Part shown: positions 10,878 to 23,399 of the stretch, in pieces | How positions within the stretch are numbered: position 1 is the first letter of the stretch | Layout: each line of letters starts with the position of its first letter | NCBI GenBank assembly: GCA_905116865.2 | Contig: CAJHNH020000806.1 | Span: 62,001-126,000 of the forward strand | Length of the DNA: 64,000 nt | Reading direction: 5' to 3' | Source of the DNA: Candidula unifasciata | Lineage: Eukaryota > Mollusca > Gastropoda > Stylommatophora > Geomitridae | Notes under the pieces: generated by a model | The model's input: only the letters and a program-made list of their open reading frames with translations | Told to the model about the DNA's origin: nothing | Databases searched by the model: none | Translations under genes and position numbers: made by a program

Positions 10878-13745
10878 GGGGGGGGGGGGGGCTTAGGGGC
10901 AGGACTGTATAGAGTAAAGGGGCTAGGGGGCAAGGACTAGATAAAGTAAAGGGGGCTAGGGGGCAAGGACTAGATAAAGTAAAGGGGCTAGGGGGCAAGG
11001 ACTAAATAAAGTGAAGGGGGCTAGGGGGCAAGGACTAGATAAAGTGAAGGGGGCTAGGGGGCAAGGACTAGATAAAGTGAAGGGGGTTAGGGGGCAAGGA
11101 CTAGATAGAGTAAAGAGGGCTAGGGGGCAAGGACTAGATAAAGTGAAGGGGGCTAGGGGGCAAGGACTAGATAGAGTAAAGGGGGCTAGGAGGCAAGGAC
11201 TAGATAGGGTAAAGGGGGCTAGGAGGCAAGGACTAGATAAAGTGAAGGGGGCTAGGGGGCAAGGACTAGATAGAGTAAAGGGGGCTAGGGGGCAAGGACT
11301 AGATAGAGTAAAGGGGGCTAGGAGGCAAGGACTAGATAAAGTGAAGGGGGCTAAAGGGCAATGACTAGATAGAGTAAAGGGAGCTAGGGGGCAAGGACTA
11401 GATAGAGTAAAGGAGGTGAGGGGGCAGGGACTAGATAAAGTAAAGAGGGCTAGGGGGCAAGGACTAGATAAAGGAAGCTAGGGGGCAAGGACTAGATAAA
11501 GGAAGCTAGGGGGCAAGGACTAGAGTAAAGGGGGCTAGGGGGCAAGGACTAGAGTAAAGGGGGCTAGGGGGCAAGGACTAGAGTAAAGGGGGCTAGGGGG
11601 CAAGGACTAGATAAAGGAGGCTAGGGGGCAAGGACTAGAGTAAAGGGGACTAGGGGGCAAGGACTAGATAAAGGGGGCTAGGGGGCAAGGACTAGATAGT
11701 GTAAAGGGGGCTAGGGGGCAAGGACTAGATAGTGTAAAGGGGGGCTAGGGGGCAAGGACTAGATAAAGGGGGCTAGGGGGCAAGAACTAGATAAAGGGGG
11801 CTAGGGGGCAAGGACTAATAAAGTAAAGGGGGCTAGAGGGCAAGGACAAGATAAAGGGGGCTAGGGGGCAAGGACAAGATGAAGGGGGCTAGGGGGCAAG
11901 GACTAGAGTAAAGGGGGCTAGGGGGCAAGGACTAGATAAAGGGGGCTAGGGGGCAAGGACTAGAGTAAAGGGGGCTAGGGGGCAAGGACTAGATAAAGGG
12001 GGCTAGGGGGCAAGGGCTAGATAAAGGGGGCTAGGGGGCAAGGACTAGATAGAGTAAAGGGGGCTAGGGGGAAAGGACTAGATAAAGGGGGCTAGGGGGC
12101 AAGGACTAGATAGGGTAAAGGGGGGCTAGGGGGCAAGGACTAGATAGGGTAAAGGGGGCTAGGGGGCAAGGACTAGAGTAAAGGGGGCTAGGGGGCAAGG
12201 ACTAGATAGGGTAAAGGGGGCTAGGGGGCAAGGACTAGAGTAAATGGGGCTAGGGGGAAAGGACTAGAAAGGGTAAAGGGGGCTAGGGGGCAAGGACTAA
12301 ATATAGTAAAGGGGGCTAGGGGGCAAGGACTAGATAGGGTAAAGGGGGCTAGGGGGCAAGGACTAGAGTAAAGGGGGCGAGGGGGCAAGGACTAGAGTAA
12401 AGGGGGCTAGGGGGCAAGGACTAGATAGAGTAAAGGGGGCTAGGGGGCAAGGACTAGATAGAGTAAAGGGGGCTAGGGGGCAAGGACTAGATAGAGTAAA
12501 GGGGGCTAGGGGACAAGGACTAGATAGAGTAAAGGGGGCTAGGGGGCAAGGACTAGATAAAGGGGGCTAGGGGGCAAGGACTAGATAGAGTAAAGGGGGC
12601 TTGGGGGCAAGGACTAGATAGGGTAAAGGGGGTTAGGGGGCAAGGACTAGATAGAGTAAAGGGGGCTAGGGGGCAAGGACTAGAAATGGTAAAGGGGGCT
12701 AGGGGGCAAGGACTAGATAGAGTAAAGGGGGCTAGGGGGCAAGGACTAGATAGAGTAAAGGGGGCTAGGGGGCAAGGACTAGATAAATGGGGCTATGGGG
12801 CAAGACTAGATAAAGGGGGCTAGGGGGCAAGGACTAGAGTAAAGGGGGCTAGGGGGCAAGGACTGGAGTAAAGGGAGCTAGAGGGCAAGGACTAGATAAA
12901 GAGGGCTAGGGGGCAAGGACTAGATAAAGGGGGCTAGGGGGCAAGGACTAGAAAGGGTAAAGGGGGCTAGGGGTCAAGGACTAGAAAGGGTAAATGGGGC
13001 TAGGGGGCAAGGACTAGAAAGGGTAAAGGAGGCGAGGGGGCAAGGACTAGATAGAGTAAAGGGGGCTAGGGGGCAAGGACTAGATAGAGTAAAGGGGACA
13101 AGGACAATAGGGTAAAGGGGGCTTAGAGGTAGGACTGTCTAGAGTTAAGGGGGTTAGGATGTGAGGACTAGATAGAGTGAAGTGGGCTGGGGGTAAGGAC
13201 TAGATAGAGTAAAGGAAGCGGGGGGGGGGGGGGTGGGCAAGGACTAGATAAAGGAGGCGAGGGGGCAGGGACTAGCTAGATTAACGGTGCTAGGGGGCAG
13301 GGACTAGATAAATGGGGCTATGGGGCAAGACTAGATAAATGGGGCTAGGGGGCAAGGACTAGATAAAGGGGGCTAGGGGGCAAGGACTAGATAAAGGAGG
13401 CGAGGGGGCTAGGACTAGCTAGATTAACGGTGCTAGGTGGCAGGGACTAGATAAAGGGGCTAGGGGGCAGGGACTAGATAAATGGGGCTATGGGACAAGA
13501 CTAGATAAATGGGGCAAGGGGGCAAGACTAGATAAAGGGGGCTAGGGGGCAAGGACTAGATAAAGGCAAAAAATGGGAGGGCTAGGGGGAAGAGACTAGA
13601 TAGAGTAAAGGGGGCTAGGGGGCAGGGACTAGATAGAGTAAAGGGGGCTAGGGGTCAGGGACTAGATAAAGGGGGATAGGGGGCAGGGACTATAAAGGGT
13701 TAAAGAGGCTAAGGGACACAGACTAGACAGAGTAAAGGAAGCTAA
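10878..13745 (+). repeat. G-rich minisatellite, about 2.87 kb, unit 23-30 bp
   Basis: About 105 copies of a unit whose core is GGGGGCTAGGGGGCAAGGAC followed by TAGATA, with or without GAGT, and AAA. Length variants with and without the GAGT or GATA insert alternate along the array. Each unit has two G5 tracts, so adjacent units can supply the four G runs of a quadruplex. The + strand is the Galpha-o sense strand, so intron 1 RNA would carry these runs. Confidence 0.97.
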
Positions 13746-13749
13746 GTTT

Positions 13750-14285
13750 AGGAAAATGTGTCAAATGTTCCCGGCTTTCGTATAGACCCTTTAACCCCAT
13801 TAGGAGTGTCAGAATCTAGGAGCTTGGTCTTCCTAAAACACCTCTCCCTTTCCCCCATCTATTTTGTTTGTTTGTTTGTTTGTTTGTTTGTTTGTTGATA
13901 TTTTGTTTTTGGAAGAAAGGAAACTTGAAAGTTTGTAAGGGAACTGGATGGACGCCATATGCGTGTGTACGAGTAGCTAGTTCTCTTTTAAAATATTTGT
14001 TCACATTGTGTATATTTAATCAGAAACGTTATTATATGTGTTTGCCATTACTACGAAAGAGGGACTTTTGGGCGGGACATGGAGGGAGCGATGTTCTGTG
14101 TGTTGACTGAATGATTGGTTGATTGATCTGAATGATTTATTTTTTGATTGATTGCCACTCCTACATTAGTATCATTATTATTGTTATTATTAGTATTATC
14201 ATTACTTACTTAAATAAATTTTAGGCACTTGAGGAGCCCCTCCCCTTTTCTCTTAATGTTTTCTTTGTGTCAACGACCCTGTTAC
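13750..14285. other. Intron sequence with a short (GTTT)n repeat
   Basis: A TTTG repeat of about 33 bp lies at 13863-13896. The rest is unique with nothing recognised. Confidence 0.5.
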
Positions 14286-14289
14286 ACAA

Positions 14290-16310
14290 TGAGAAAGGAT
14301 ACCGTAGAGCCACTCTTAGACTACTAAATAACGACTCTAAAGCTTTTTTACTCTAATGATACCCTAAGTTCATTCACAACCCACTCTAAAGCTGCTCAAA
14401 AGCCTACTCCAGCACTACTTTTAGACTACTCAATGGCTACTCTAAGGCAACTGTAAAGCTATTTTACACTAAAGCTGCTGCAATGTCAATCAAAGCTCTA
14501 AAGCTACTAAAGATAAACCAAGGTCATTCGAGTGCTATTTTATTGAAACACTAAAACTGCTCTAAAATTACTCTAAAGCTACTCCAGTGACACTACCAAA
14601 TTTAAAACTATGGCAACTCTAAAGCTACTCCAGTGACACTACTAAACTAATCTAAAACTATGGCAACTCTAAAGCTACTCCAGTGACACTACTAAACTAA
14701 TCTAAAACTATGGCAACTCTAAAGCTACTAAAAAGATTCTTTATTCTAAGGCTACTCCAAAGTCATTCGAAGTCTTCTCCAAGGCAACTATAGAGCTACT
14801 CTAAGCCACTCTAAAACGACTCTATGGGTACTTTAAAGCTACTTGAATTTTACTCTAAACCTCTATGCAGCGCTCAGTGCACTCTAAAGCTTCTCCAAGG
14901 TTAAAGTGCACTCTAAAGCTACTCCAAAGCTATTCTTACAATATTATAAAGCAAATCAAAAGCTACTCTAAAGCTCTAAAGCTTCTAAAAAAACTAAAGA
15001 TATTGGAAAGCTTTTCCAAGGCTAAAGATAATATAAAGCTACCCCAAAACTACTCTAAAGATACCCTTAAATTACTCCAAGACTACTCTAAGGACACTGA
15101 AATTACTCCAAGAGTACTCTAAAGCTGCTCCAAGGCTACTCTAAAGATATTCTAAAGCTACTCTGAGGCTACTCTAATGATACTCTAAAACTACTTAAAG
15201 GCTACTCTAAAGTTACTCTAAAGCTTCTCCAAGACTACACTAAAGATACTCTAAAGCTACTCCAAGGCTACTATAAAGATATTCTGAAGCTACTCTAAAT
15301 ATAATCCAAAGATACTCCAAGGCTACTATAAAGATACTCTGAAGCTACTATAAAGATACCCTAAGGCTACTTTAAGGGTACTAAAATGCTACTTCTAAAC
15401 CCAAAAGCTACTCCAAGGCTACTTACTATAAAGGTATTCAATACCTACTCCGTCTTCTCTAAAAATACTCTAAAGCTGTCTGAATGATACTTTATAGCTA
15501 CTCCGAGGCTACTTTAAAGATACTCTAGAGCTACTGTAAGGCTGCTCTATAAAAATCCTAAAGCTAATACAAGGCTACGTACTACGTAGGTACTCTAAAA
15601 CTACTCTAAGACTACACGTAGACGACTTCGTGCTCTTATAAAGCGACTGTCAAGCTACTTTTTTTCTGAAGCTACGCCAAGTTCATTTAAAGGCTGCTGT
15701 AGAGCATTCCAATGCTACTCTAATGCTATTCTAAAGCTCCTATAAGGCTATTCTAAAGCTCCTATAAGGCTATTCTAAAGCTACTATAATGCTATTCTAA
15801 AGCTACTCTAATGCTGTTCTAAAGCTACTCTAATGCTATTCTAAAGCTACTATAATGCTATTCTAAAGCTACTCTAATGCTGTTCTAAAGCTACTCTAAT
15901 ACTATTCTAAAGCTACTCTAATGCTGTTCTAAAGCCACTCCAAGGCTACTACGTAGGCGCTCTTAAACTACTTCATGCCTTAGACGATTCTTAGGCTCTT
16001 TTAAGCTTCTATTACGCTACTTTTTCCTAAAGCTACCATAAGATCATTCAAGTCTACGCTAAAGCTATTCTAAGGCTACCTCATGGTCGTGTAAAGGTTA
16101 CTCTAAGGGTACTCGAATGCTAATTTGAAGGTGTCCTAAACCTACTCAAAGGCGACTCTAAAGCTATTCTAAAACGACTTCAAATCTACTCTTATATGGC
16201 TACTCTAAAGCGACTATAGAGATACTTTAGTCTCGAACTTCTCAGAGATCTTTCTTAAGGCTACTCTAAGGCTACTCTAAAGCTATTCGGTGGCTGCGCT
16301 ATAGTTTCTC
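14290..16310. repeat. Degenerate 11-bp satellite, about 2 kb
   Basis: About 180 copies of an 11-bp unit with consensus GCTACTCTAAA and variants such as GCTACTCCAAG and GATACTCTAAA. In the 15.7-15.95 kb part, a 22-bp dimer (GCTATTCTAAA plus GCTACTCTAAT) repeats more regularly. Divergence between copies suggests an old array. Confidence 0.93.
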
Positions 16311-16324
16311 TAAAACAAAAATTG

Positions 16325-16575
16325 GTTGCGTATTCTTTACAGACCCATTCCCAGCATCTGTTGGCTGTTTTAGTTTTACTTTGCAATTCTACATTCAGTA
16401 GTTTGACGTTATTAGAAGTTAAATGTCGAATAGCTCAAGCAAATGCAGCATTTTATAAAAAGAATATCTTATGCGATCTTTCTTTGTCAGTTAAAACGAG
16501 AGGTAGAATTCTTAAAATCTGTATCAATCTTATCGTGATATATGGAAGTGAATCATGGACAGTTCATGGATAAGT
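16325..16575 (+). mobile_element. LINE reverse transcriptase fragment (post-catalytic region)
   Basis: The + strand reads EVKCRIAQANAAFYKK, SLSVKTRGRILKICI and VIYGSESWTV before a stop. This is the conserved stretch after the reverse transcriptase catalytic core of RTE/CR1-like LINEs (IxxRIxxAxxAF...YGxExW). Both ends are truncated. Confidence 0.8.
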
Positions 16576-16639
16576 GACAGATTATTTGGACAAAATTTGT
16601 GAAATGGATGTACACGCCACAGGTTCTGGAGCAAGGCTC

Positions 16640-16835
16640 AAGTCCAGAGGTGGGCGAACACTCTGAGCTTTCCTGCGGAGTTGACAGCCGGTGGACGCAA
16701 AGAAGAAATAACAACTGTCTGAACCTGAACGAGCTGCACTGATTCTATCTCATAGAATAAGGCCTGCCTAAAGTGTCGTGGGAAGTAAAGGTCGTCGGGA
16801 TGATACGGACCCGCATTACCCATCAAGTGCTGACT
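16640..16835 (+). repeat. Possible RNase H-family upstream fragment
   Basis: Contains GAGTTGACAGCCGGTGGACG and AAGAAGAAATAACAACTG, reading ELTAGGRKEE in one + frame. A similar stretch read on the minus strand at 50860-50910 gives EFTAGERKEE beside an RNase H-like copy. The link is weak. Confidence 0.3.
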
Positions 16836-16839
16836 GGCA

Positions 16840-17820
16840 TGTGTGTGTGTGTGTGTTGTCTATCTAGATGATGATGACCACTCTTTTTCATCAAGTGTGG
16901 GTACGAAGATGACCGATGAGGCCGATGCGGGGCCAAACAGTTCTTGGACAGTGAAGACAGGGAATGCGTTTTGTGCCAGTGAGGCGATCTCCTGCAGTCG
17001 CCTTTCTGTCCATCCTTTTCCTAATCAGTCTTGTTGTTCTGTTTGCTTCGCGTGTAACTTCAAATTTACGATAAATTCCGTCTGCTTACAAAGGAGGGGG
17101 TTGTTGATTTTTTATTGTTAAGCTTCGACGATTCTCAAGTCTCCTGTTCGGAGTGTGGTAAACCACACGGAAAGCACTGTCTATCTCAATTACATGTCAA
17201 TTACATTTGAAGTTACCCTGGTAAGTCACGTGACTACAGTGAGCTTCCGGCGGCCATAAACACGCACAATGTATCGGAAGAAACTATTCGCATTTCATTT
17301 GAATTTATTCAGTTTTTTTGGGCATTATTTTACGTTGATGTAACTCTGTGGTAACGCACTTGACGAGATACAGCGAAATATGCCTGGCAATAAATTGTGC
17401 AATGTATTGTTTGTGTCCTCATTATTTAAATTCATTACGGGAAAACATTGTTTTGAATAATTATTCTTATTACTAATGCACATTATAACGAGGTTAACAC
17501 CCTTTGGAGGTCCTAAAAATGTTATAGCTGGAGTGGGAGGATGCAAAGAGCTTAAGTCTCGTTTAATTAGGCAGTAATCATATTCGTTGTTATTGTTATT
17601 ACTGCGCAATTAAACAAGGATTGAATGCCCCCTCCCCACACCTAGACAGTTTTTTGGGGCTGGATGGCTGAACGCAATTCCCCTCTGACCCACCCCCCCC
17701 CCCCCCCCCCAAACCCCGAAACAATATTTTCTCAGAGATGGCACACCTCACACATTGAAGTGTCTACTTTCTATGTGTATGTGTGTCAATCTACTGTGTA
17801 AATGTGTACCTGTATGTGTG
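16840..17820. other. Unique intron sequence with a poly-C run
   Basis: A C homopolymer of about 21 bp lies near 17692-17711. No supported gene or repeat family. Confidence 0.5.
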
Positions 17821-17822
17821 TT

Positions 17823-18025
<203 letters not shown>

Positions 18026-18039
18026 ATCTACTTTGTAAA

Positions 18040-18362
18040 TGTGCGCCTGTCTGTTGAGTTAGTGTGAGTATTTGCACATTTATGATGCGTAAATGTGTGT
18101 ATATGCGCCTGTTGAGTAAATCTGTGTATATGCACCTCTTGAGTAAATGTGTGTACATGCGCCTGTTGAGTAAATGTGTGTACATGCGCCTGTTGAATAA
18201 ATGTGTGTATATGCGCCTGTTGAGTAAATGTGTGCATATGCACCTGTTGAGTAAATATGTGTATATGCGCCTGTTGGGTAAACGTGTGCCTACGTGCCTG
18301 TCTGTTGAATAAATGTGTGCCTACGTGCCTGTCTGTTGAATAAATGTGTGTATATGTGCTTG
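18040..18362. repeat. 27-bp minisatellite, about 11 copies
   Basis: The unit contains GCGCCTGTTGAGTAAATGTG followed by TGTATAT-type text. Degenerate copies continue at 18450-18600 beyond a SINE fragment, which suggests the SINE tail interrupted the array or was captured in it. Confidence 0.9.
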
Positions 18363-18445
18363 TCAAGTGCCATTTGGTCTACACAAGTTAGGCCCTATAT
18401 ACCCGATTCGCCTGTAGGCGTGGAAAAAGGTCCTTTACTTTACTT
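18363..18445 (+). repeat. SINE family E 3' fragment
   Basis: Contains TATACCCGATTCGCCTGTAG, then GCGTGGAAAAAGGTCCTTTA and a TTTAC repeat, matching the 3' part of family E in sense orientation. Confidence 0.55.
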
Positions 18446-18599
18446 TATGTGTGTGTGTCTGTTGAGTAAATGTATGCGTTTCTGTTGAGCAAATGTATGT
18501 ATATCAGAAAATCGCTGTGTGTATATGCGTCTCTGTTGTGTAAATGTGTGTAAATATGTGTATTCAGTAAATGTGTTATATGTGTGAATAAATCTAAAT

Positions 18600-19585
18600 A
18601 AATGTCAAGAAAAGATATAAAACCGAACGAAAAGTATATCAGCAAGCTTCACAATAAAACGAACACAAACAAAACGTGAACGTTACGACTATGGAGCCTT
18701 CATCGGCACATACATAAATAAAACAATACCACAGAAATACACAGCATCACTTAGCTTAGTATCTCGAAGCAGCCAGGTCGATGTCTTGCCAGTAGACTGA
18801 CGAACGGGAGATTAAATATCCCTGGGAAATTCCAGGGACCGTAACTTGAGAGTTTAGACAAAAATGTGGGGGCAGTTAACTCCACTAATATTTTAGATAA
18901 AACTGTGTTGGCAGTTGAGTCCTCTAGGTGTTAAAGTACCCAAAATGAAAAAAAAGCGATTTTCAAGAGACGCGGATTCTGTCGCTGGAGTGGATAGATT
19001 TGATGGCTGTCACCTCCATGTAGTGGATACCTTTTTGCATGTGTACGTGTGAGTCCGCTGTAGAAACACATGTGTATATGCGCGCGCGCTGAGTAAATAC
19101 TTTTTTTTGGGGGGGGGGGGGGCATTGACTGTGTTTATCTGTGCGCATCGGCGCTTTGCGTGAGTCTTGACTTCAAGGCCATCGGGTGTTGTCTATGACC
19201 CCGCCCCACCTGCTACTCCACGCTGACGTCTTCAGCCGGGACAGGCTATCGGAAAACTGTCATGCTGCTGTCATCACCGACTTGCTGACTGGCAAAAATA
19301 TGACAGCTATCAGGCATTGATCGACACCTGTAGATAGGGAAACATACCCCTCCCCCTTCCTCTCCTTTTCAATCACCCATCCCAAAGCCAACGCTGGTTT
19401 CTGGGGTGGCACCTCGAATCCCCTCCAACATTTGTTTTAAGTGGAGGCTGAATCTACAGTAAATGTTCCACCTCCCCCCCCCCCCCCCTCCTCCCACTGG
19501 CCCAGAAAATATGTAATATAGAGAAGGTAAATGGCAACCGTAACCATCTATAGACTATAATTAAATATTTATTCATACTTTTCAT
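18600..19585. other. Intron sequence including a possible hammerhead-like remnant
   Basis: The reverse complement of 18650-18712 reads CCGATGAAGGC, a short stem, then GTAACGTTC, resembling the segment near 36180 (see findings). The rest is unique, with G or C runs near 19108-19122 and 19472-19488. Confidence 0.3.
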
Positions 19586-19587
19586 GA

Positions 19588-19868
19588 ATCAGTCAGTCAA
19601 TCATTTGATCCGTCGATGAATTATTCGATCAGTCAATTAGCCAGTCAGTCAATCAGTCAATCATTTTGTCAACCAGTCAGTCAGTCAATTAATTAGTCGA
19701 TCAGTTAGTCAGTCGATCAATCAGTCAAACCTTCAGTCAATTAATCAGTCAATCAATCAGTCAGTCAGTGAATCAATCAGTCAATAAATCAGTTAGTCAG
19801 TCAATCAAGCAATCAGTCATTCAATCAGTCAATTAATTAGTCAATCAATAATTCAGTCAATCAATAGG
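19588..19868. repeat. (TCAG/TCAA)n tetranucleotide-derived array
   Basis: Degenerate mixture of CAGT and CAAT repeats over 280 bp. Confidence 0.93.
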
Positions 19869-19919
19869 TCGTTTACAGATCGTCGCTCTCTGCACGGCAA
19901 AGACTGGAAGTTTTTTTAA

Positions 19920-20070
19920 ATTACCGTAGCTAGTTCTCCAAACCTGTGGGCTTTCATAACCAATGCATTTTCAGTGTCCTGTGTCCATCTCCGTGGAGGT
20001 CGGCCTCTGTGTCGTTTTCCGAAAACAGCGCCTTCCATCACCGTTTTCTCCAGACCACAAACTTTTCATA
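19920..20070 (-). mobile_element. LINE ORF2 C-terminal fragment
   Basis: The minus strand reads VMEGAVFGKRHRGRPPRRWT, then QDTENALVMKAHRFGELATV, a G-K-R-x-R-G-R-P-x-x-R-W block typical of LINE reverse transcriptase C-termini. Confidence 0.75.
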
Positions 20071-20106
20071 TTGATTTAGATATATTATTTATTTGTCATT
20101 CATCTC

Positions 20107-20112
20107 ATAATC

Positions 20113-20166
<54 letters not shown>
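20107..20166. repeat. (AAT)n microsatellite
   Basis: Twenty perfect AAT units. Confidence 0.97.
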
Positions 20167-20169
20167 TTG

Positions 20170-21110
20170 TCAGTAAAGTAATAATAACAACAACAAAACA
20201 ATCAGTTTGCACGTTTGCAATTTAAAAATTTTAGTTTTCTGAGGTTGACTGGTAAAATTTTAAATGGTTGGAGCCTCAGGGCTTTAAATAGTTTAATTTC
20301 GGCTCTGTCCTCAACCAGGATTTTCTGTGTTTCGGCGCTCCTGCTTTCAGATTACAACACAGAAAAGAGAAGGACACCCCACCCCCCCCCCCCCCCCGCT
20401 CCCCACCAACTGGCTGCAGCAGCAGCAGGGTTTTTCCCCCATCCGTCTCAAAAAGGGTGTAATCCCGGCTGCCGTATCGATAGCGTTGACCCATTTTTCG
20501 CACGAAACATGCAATAATTGCTATTGCCTCTGCTACTGCTGTTGCTGCTGCCGTTGCTGATACCACACCTGTTGTTTCCTATGCCCTCTTTGGGTGCCGC
20601 CGCACTTGTTTTACCTACACCGGTGTTTCCCAAACTTTTCTTAGTCGCGAAGCGTTTTGAAAAAAAAAAAAAAAAAAAAAATTCACGGCGCTCTAACCTA
20701 AGTAAAAGTATGACGACTATTCGCACGTAAGAAGAAATAAAACTTGTGTATTTTCGAATATTTTGCGGCGCCCGTGCGAATAGGTCGCGGCTGCCCAGGG
20801 CGCTATGGCTCCCAGCCTGGGATTCACTGACGCACACCATTTCGGCTACTAAGAATACAGTGAATATCATGAAATGATCGTTTGTTTGTTCGTCCATCAC
20901 AAGTGATGAGGCCCACTCTTTCTTTCATTCATTATAAAACTGTAGTTGAATGTTTATGAGTCCAATACGTGCCCGAAGGAGTCTAGGACAACGAGGGCAG
21001 GGCACAGTGTCTGTCCATGATTGAAAAACAAACAGGGCAACAATCTCTCGGAACAAGTGACAGCTGTAAACTGGTGAGAACAATTCAAACGTTGGCAGTC
21101 GGTGTTTTTG
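20170..21110. other. Intron sequence, nothing firmly recognised
   Basis: Contains a poly-C run near 20379-20397, CTG-rich DNA around 20520-20560 and a poly-A run near 20660-20680. Open frames here are short and of biased composition. Confidence 0.45.
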
Positions 21111-21114
21111 TAGA

Positions 21115-21245
21115 CACGTTATGAGAAGGAATGAACTCGAGAACTTGGTAACGGCTTGCAGGATTGATGGGAAAAGAGAAAGGGAAAGGCAAAGAGGTAA
21201 ATACATGGATGGCTTGGCTGAATGGCTGGAGTGAGACCAGAAAAT
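21115..21245 (+). mobile_element. LINE ORF2 C-terminal fragment
   Basis: The + strand reads MRRNELENLVTACRIDGKRE, then RERQRGKYMDGLAEWLE, the conserved C-terminal block of an RTE-like reverse transcriptase. Only this block remains. Confidence 0.8.
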
Positions 21246-21439
21246 TGACCTGGTCAATAATTCTGATAATCGTGTGAGATAATGAAAGATAACAGCTTAT
21301 CCTCTCTAACTCGGCAAATGATAATGAAGATGGTGATGATGATTTAGACTACTTCTATTTCTCCAGTTGCTACAGCTTCTAAAGTTGCTGCAGCAACTAT
21401 ATTGGCAGTATTATTTGAAGATGCCGTGGAGGCTAAACG

Positions 21440-21575
21440 CTTGCTTGTTGGCCCGAAGGCTGTGGGTTCAAATTGGGTTTAAATCCACATTCGAAGGAGG
21501 TTTTTCACCTTCTGAAATGACGTTGGCTCCCAGGTCGACAGAATGTAAAATGGGTACCAGAAGTATCCGACCATG
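21440..21575 (+). repeat. Possible tRNA-derived SINE fragment
   Basis: Contains GGCTAAACGCTTGC and GGGTTCAAATTGGG, which resemble polymerase III A and B boxes, followed by GACGTTGGCTCCCAGGTCGA. No second copy was found in this window. Confidence 0.35.
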
Positions 21576-21579
21576 GCTT

Positions 21580-23395
21580 CTGCTGCTGGTAGTTCCGTTG
21601 CTGGTAGTTCCGTTGCTGGTAGTTATGTTGCTGGTAGTTCTGTTGCTAGTAGTTCCGTTGCTTGTAGTTAAGTTGCTGGTAGTTCCGTTGCTGGTAGTTC
21701 TATGGCTGGTAGTTCTGTTGCTGGTAGTTCTGTGGCTGGTAGTTCTGTGGCTGGTAGTTCTGCTGTTGGTAGTTCTGTTGCTGATAGTTCTGTTGCTGGT
21801 AGTTCTGTGGCTAGTAGTTCTGTTGCTGGTAGTTCTGTTGTTGATAGTTCTGCAGCTGGTAGTTCTGTTGCTGGTAGTTCTGTTGCTGGTAGTTCTGTCG
21901 CTGGTAGTTCTGCTGTTGGTAGTTCTGTTGCTGATAGTTCTGTTGCTGGTAGTTCTGTGGCTAGTAGTTCTGTTGCTGGTAGCTCTGTTGTTGATAGTTC
22001 TGCAGCTGGTAGTTCTGTTACTGGTAGTTCTGTTGCTGGTAGTTCCGTTGCTGGTAGTTCTGTAGCTGGTAGTTCTGTAGCTAGTTGTTCTGTTGCTGGT
22101 AGTTCTGTTGCTGGTAGTTCTGTTGCTGGTGGTTCTGTTGCTGGTAGTTCTGTGGCTAGTAGTTCTGAAGCTGGCAGTTCTGCTGTTGGTAGTTCTGTTG
22201 ATGATAGTTCTGTTGCTGGTAGTTCTGTGGCTAGTAGTTCTGCGGCTAGTAGTTCTGCTAGTAGTTCTGCAGCTGGTAGCTGGTTCTGGTGGTTCTGTTG
22301 TGGTAGTTCTGTGGCCGGTAGTTGTTGGCTGTTGATCTGTTAGTTGATCTGTTGCTGGTAGTTCTGTGGCTAGTAGTTCTGCGGCTGGTGGTTCTGTGGC
22401 TGGTGGTTCTGTGGCTGGTGGTTCTGTGGCTGGTGGTTCTGTTGCTGGTAGTTCTGTTGCTGGTAGCTCTGTGGCTAGTGGTTCTGTTGCCGGTAGTTCT
22501 GTTGCCGGTAGTTCTGTGGCTGGTAGTTCTGTGGCTGGTAGTTATGTGGCTAGTAGTTCTGCAGCTGGTGGTTCTGTGGCTGGTGGTTCTGTGGCTGGTG
22601 GTTCTGTTGCTGGTAGTTCTGTTGCTGGTAGCTCTGTGGCTAGTAGTTCTGTTGCCGTTAGTTCTGTGGCTGGTAGTTCTGTGGCTGGTAGTTCTGTGGC
22701 TAGTAGTTCTGCAGCTGGTAGTTCTGTTGCTGATAGTTCTGTTGCTGGTAGTTCTGTTGCATGTTGATCTGTTGCTGGTAGTTCTGTGAATAGTAGTTTT
22801 GCAGCTGGTAGTTCTGTTGCTGGTAGTTCTGTTGCTGGTAGTTCTGTGGCTGGTAGTTCTGTGGCTAGTAGTTCTGCAGCTGGTAGTTCTGTTGCTGGTA
22901 GTTCTGTTGCTGGTAGATCTGTTGCAGGTTGATATGTTGCTGGTAGTTCTGTGGCTGGTGGTTCTGTGGCTGGTGGTTCTGTTGCTGGTAGTTCTGTGGC
23001 TGGTAGTTCTGCAGCTGGTAGTTCTGTTGCTGGTAGTTCTGTGGCTGGTGGTTTTGTTGCTGGTAGTTCTGTGGCTGGTAGTTCTGTACTGGTAGCTATG
23101 TGGCTGGTAGTTCTGGTGCTGATAGTTCTGTTGCTGGTGGTTCTGTGGCTGGTAGTTCTGTGGCTGGTAGTTCTGTTGCTGGTAGTTCTGTGGCTGGTGG
23201 TTCTGTGGCTGGCACTTCTGTTGCTGGTAGTTCTGATGCTGGTAGTTCAGATGCTGGTAGTTCTGTGGCTGGTAGTTCTGTTGCTGGTAGTTCTGTGGCT
23301 GGTGGTTCTGTGGCTGGCACTTCTGTTGCTGGTAGTTCTGATGCTGGTAGTTCTGATGCTGGTAGTTCTGTGGCTGGTAGTTCTGTTGCTGGTGC
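21580..23395. repeat. 15-bp minisatellite, about 1.8 kb
   Basis: About 120 copies of GCTGGTAGTTCTGTT and close variants. Because 15 is a multiple of three, the array stays open in several frames (SSVAG and LLVVL on the +, ATELP on the minus). Frame breaks by single-base changes at several points, and the lack of a start region or flanking exon, argue against a gene. Confidence 0.95.
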
Positions 23396-23399
23396 TTAA

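Noticed and set aside
21580..23395. Silk- or mucin-like gene (SSVAG repeats)
   Set aside because: A 15-bp minisatellite with several equally open frames, internal frame breaks, and no signal peptide or flanking exon.
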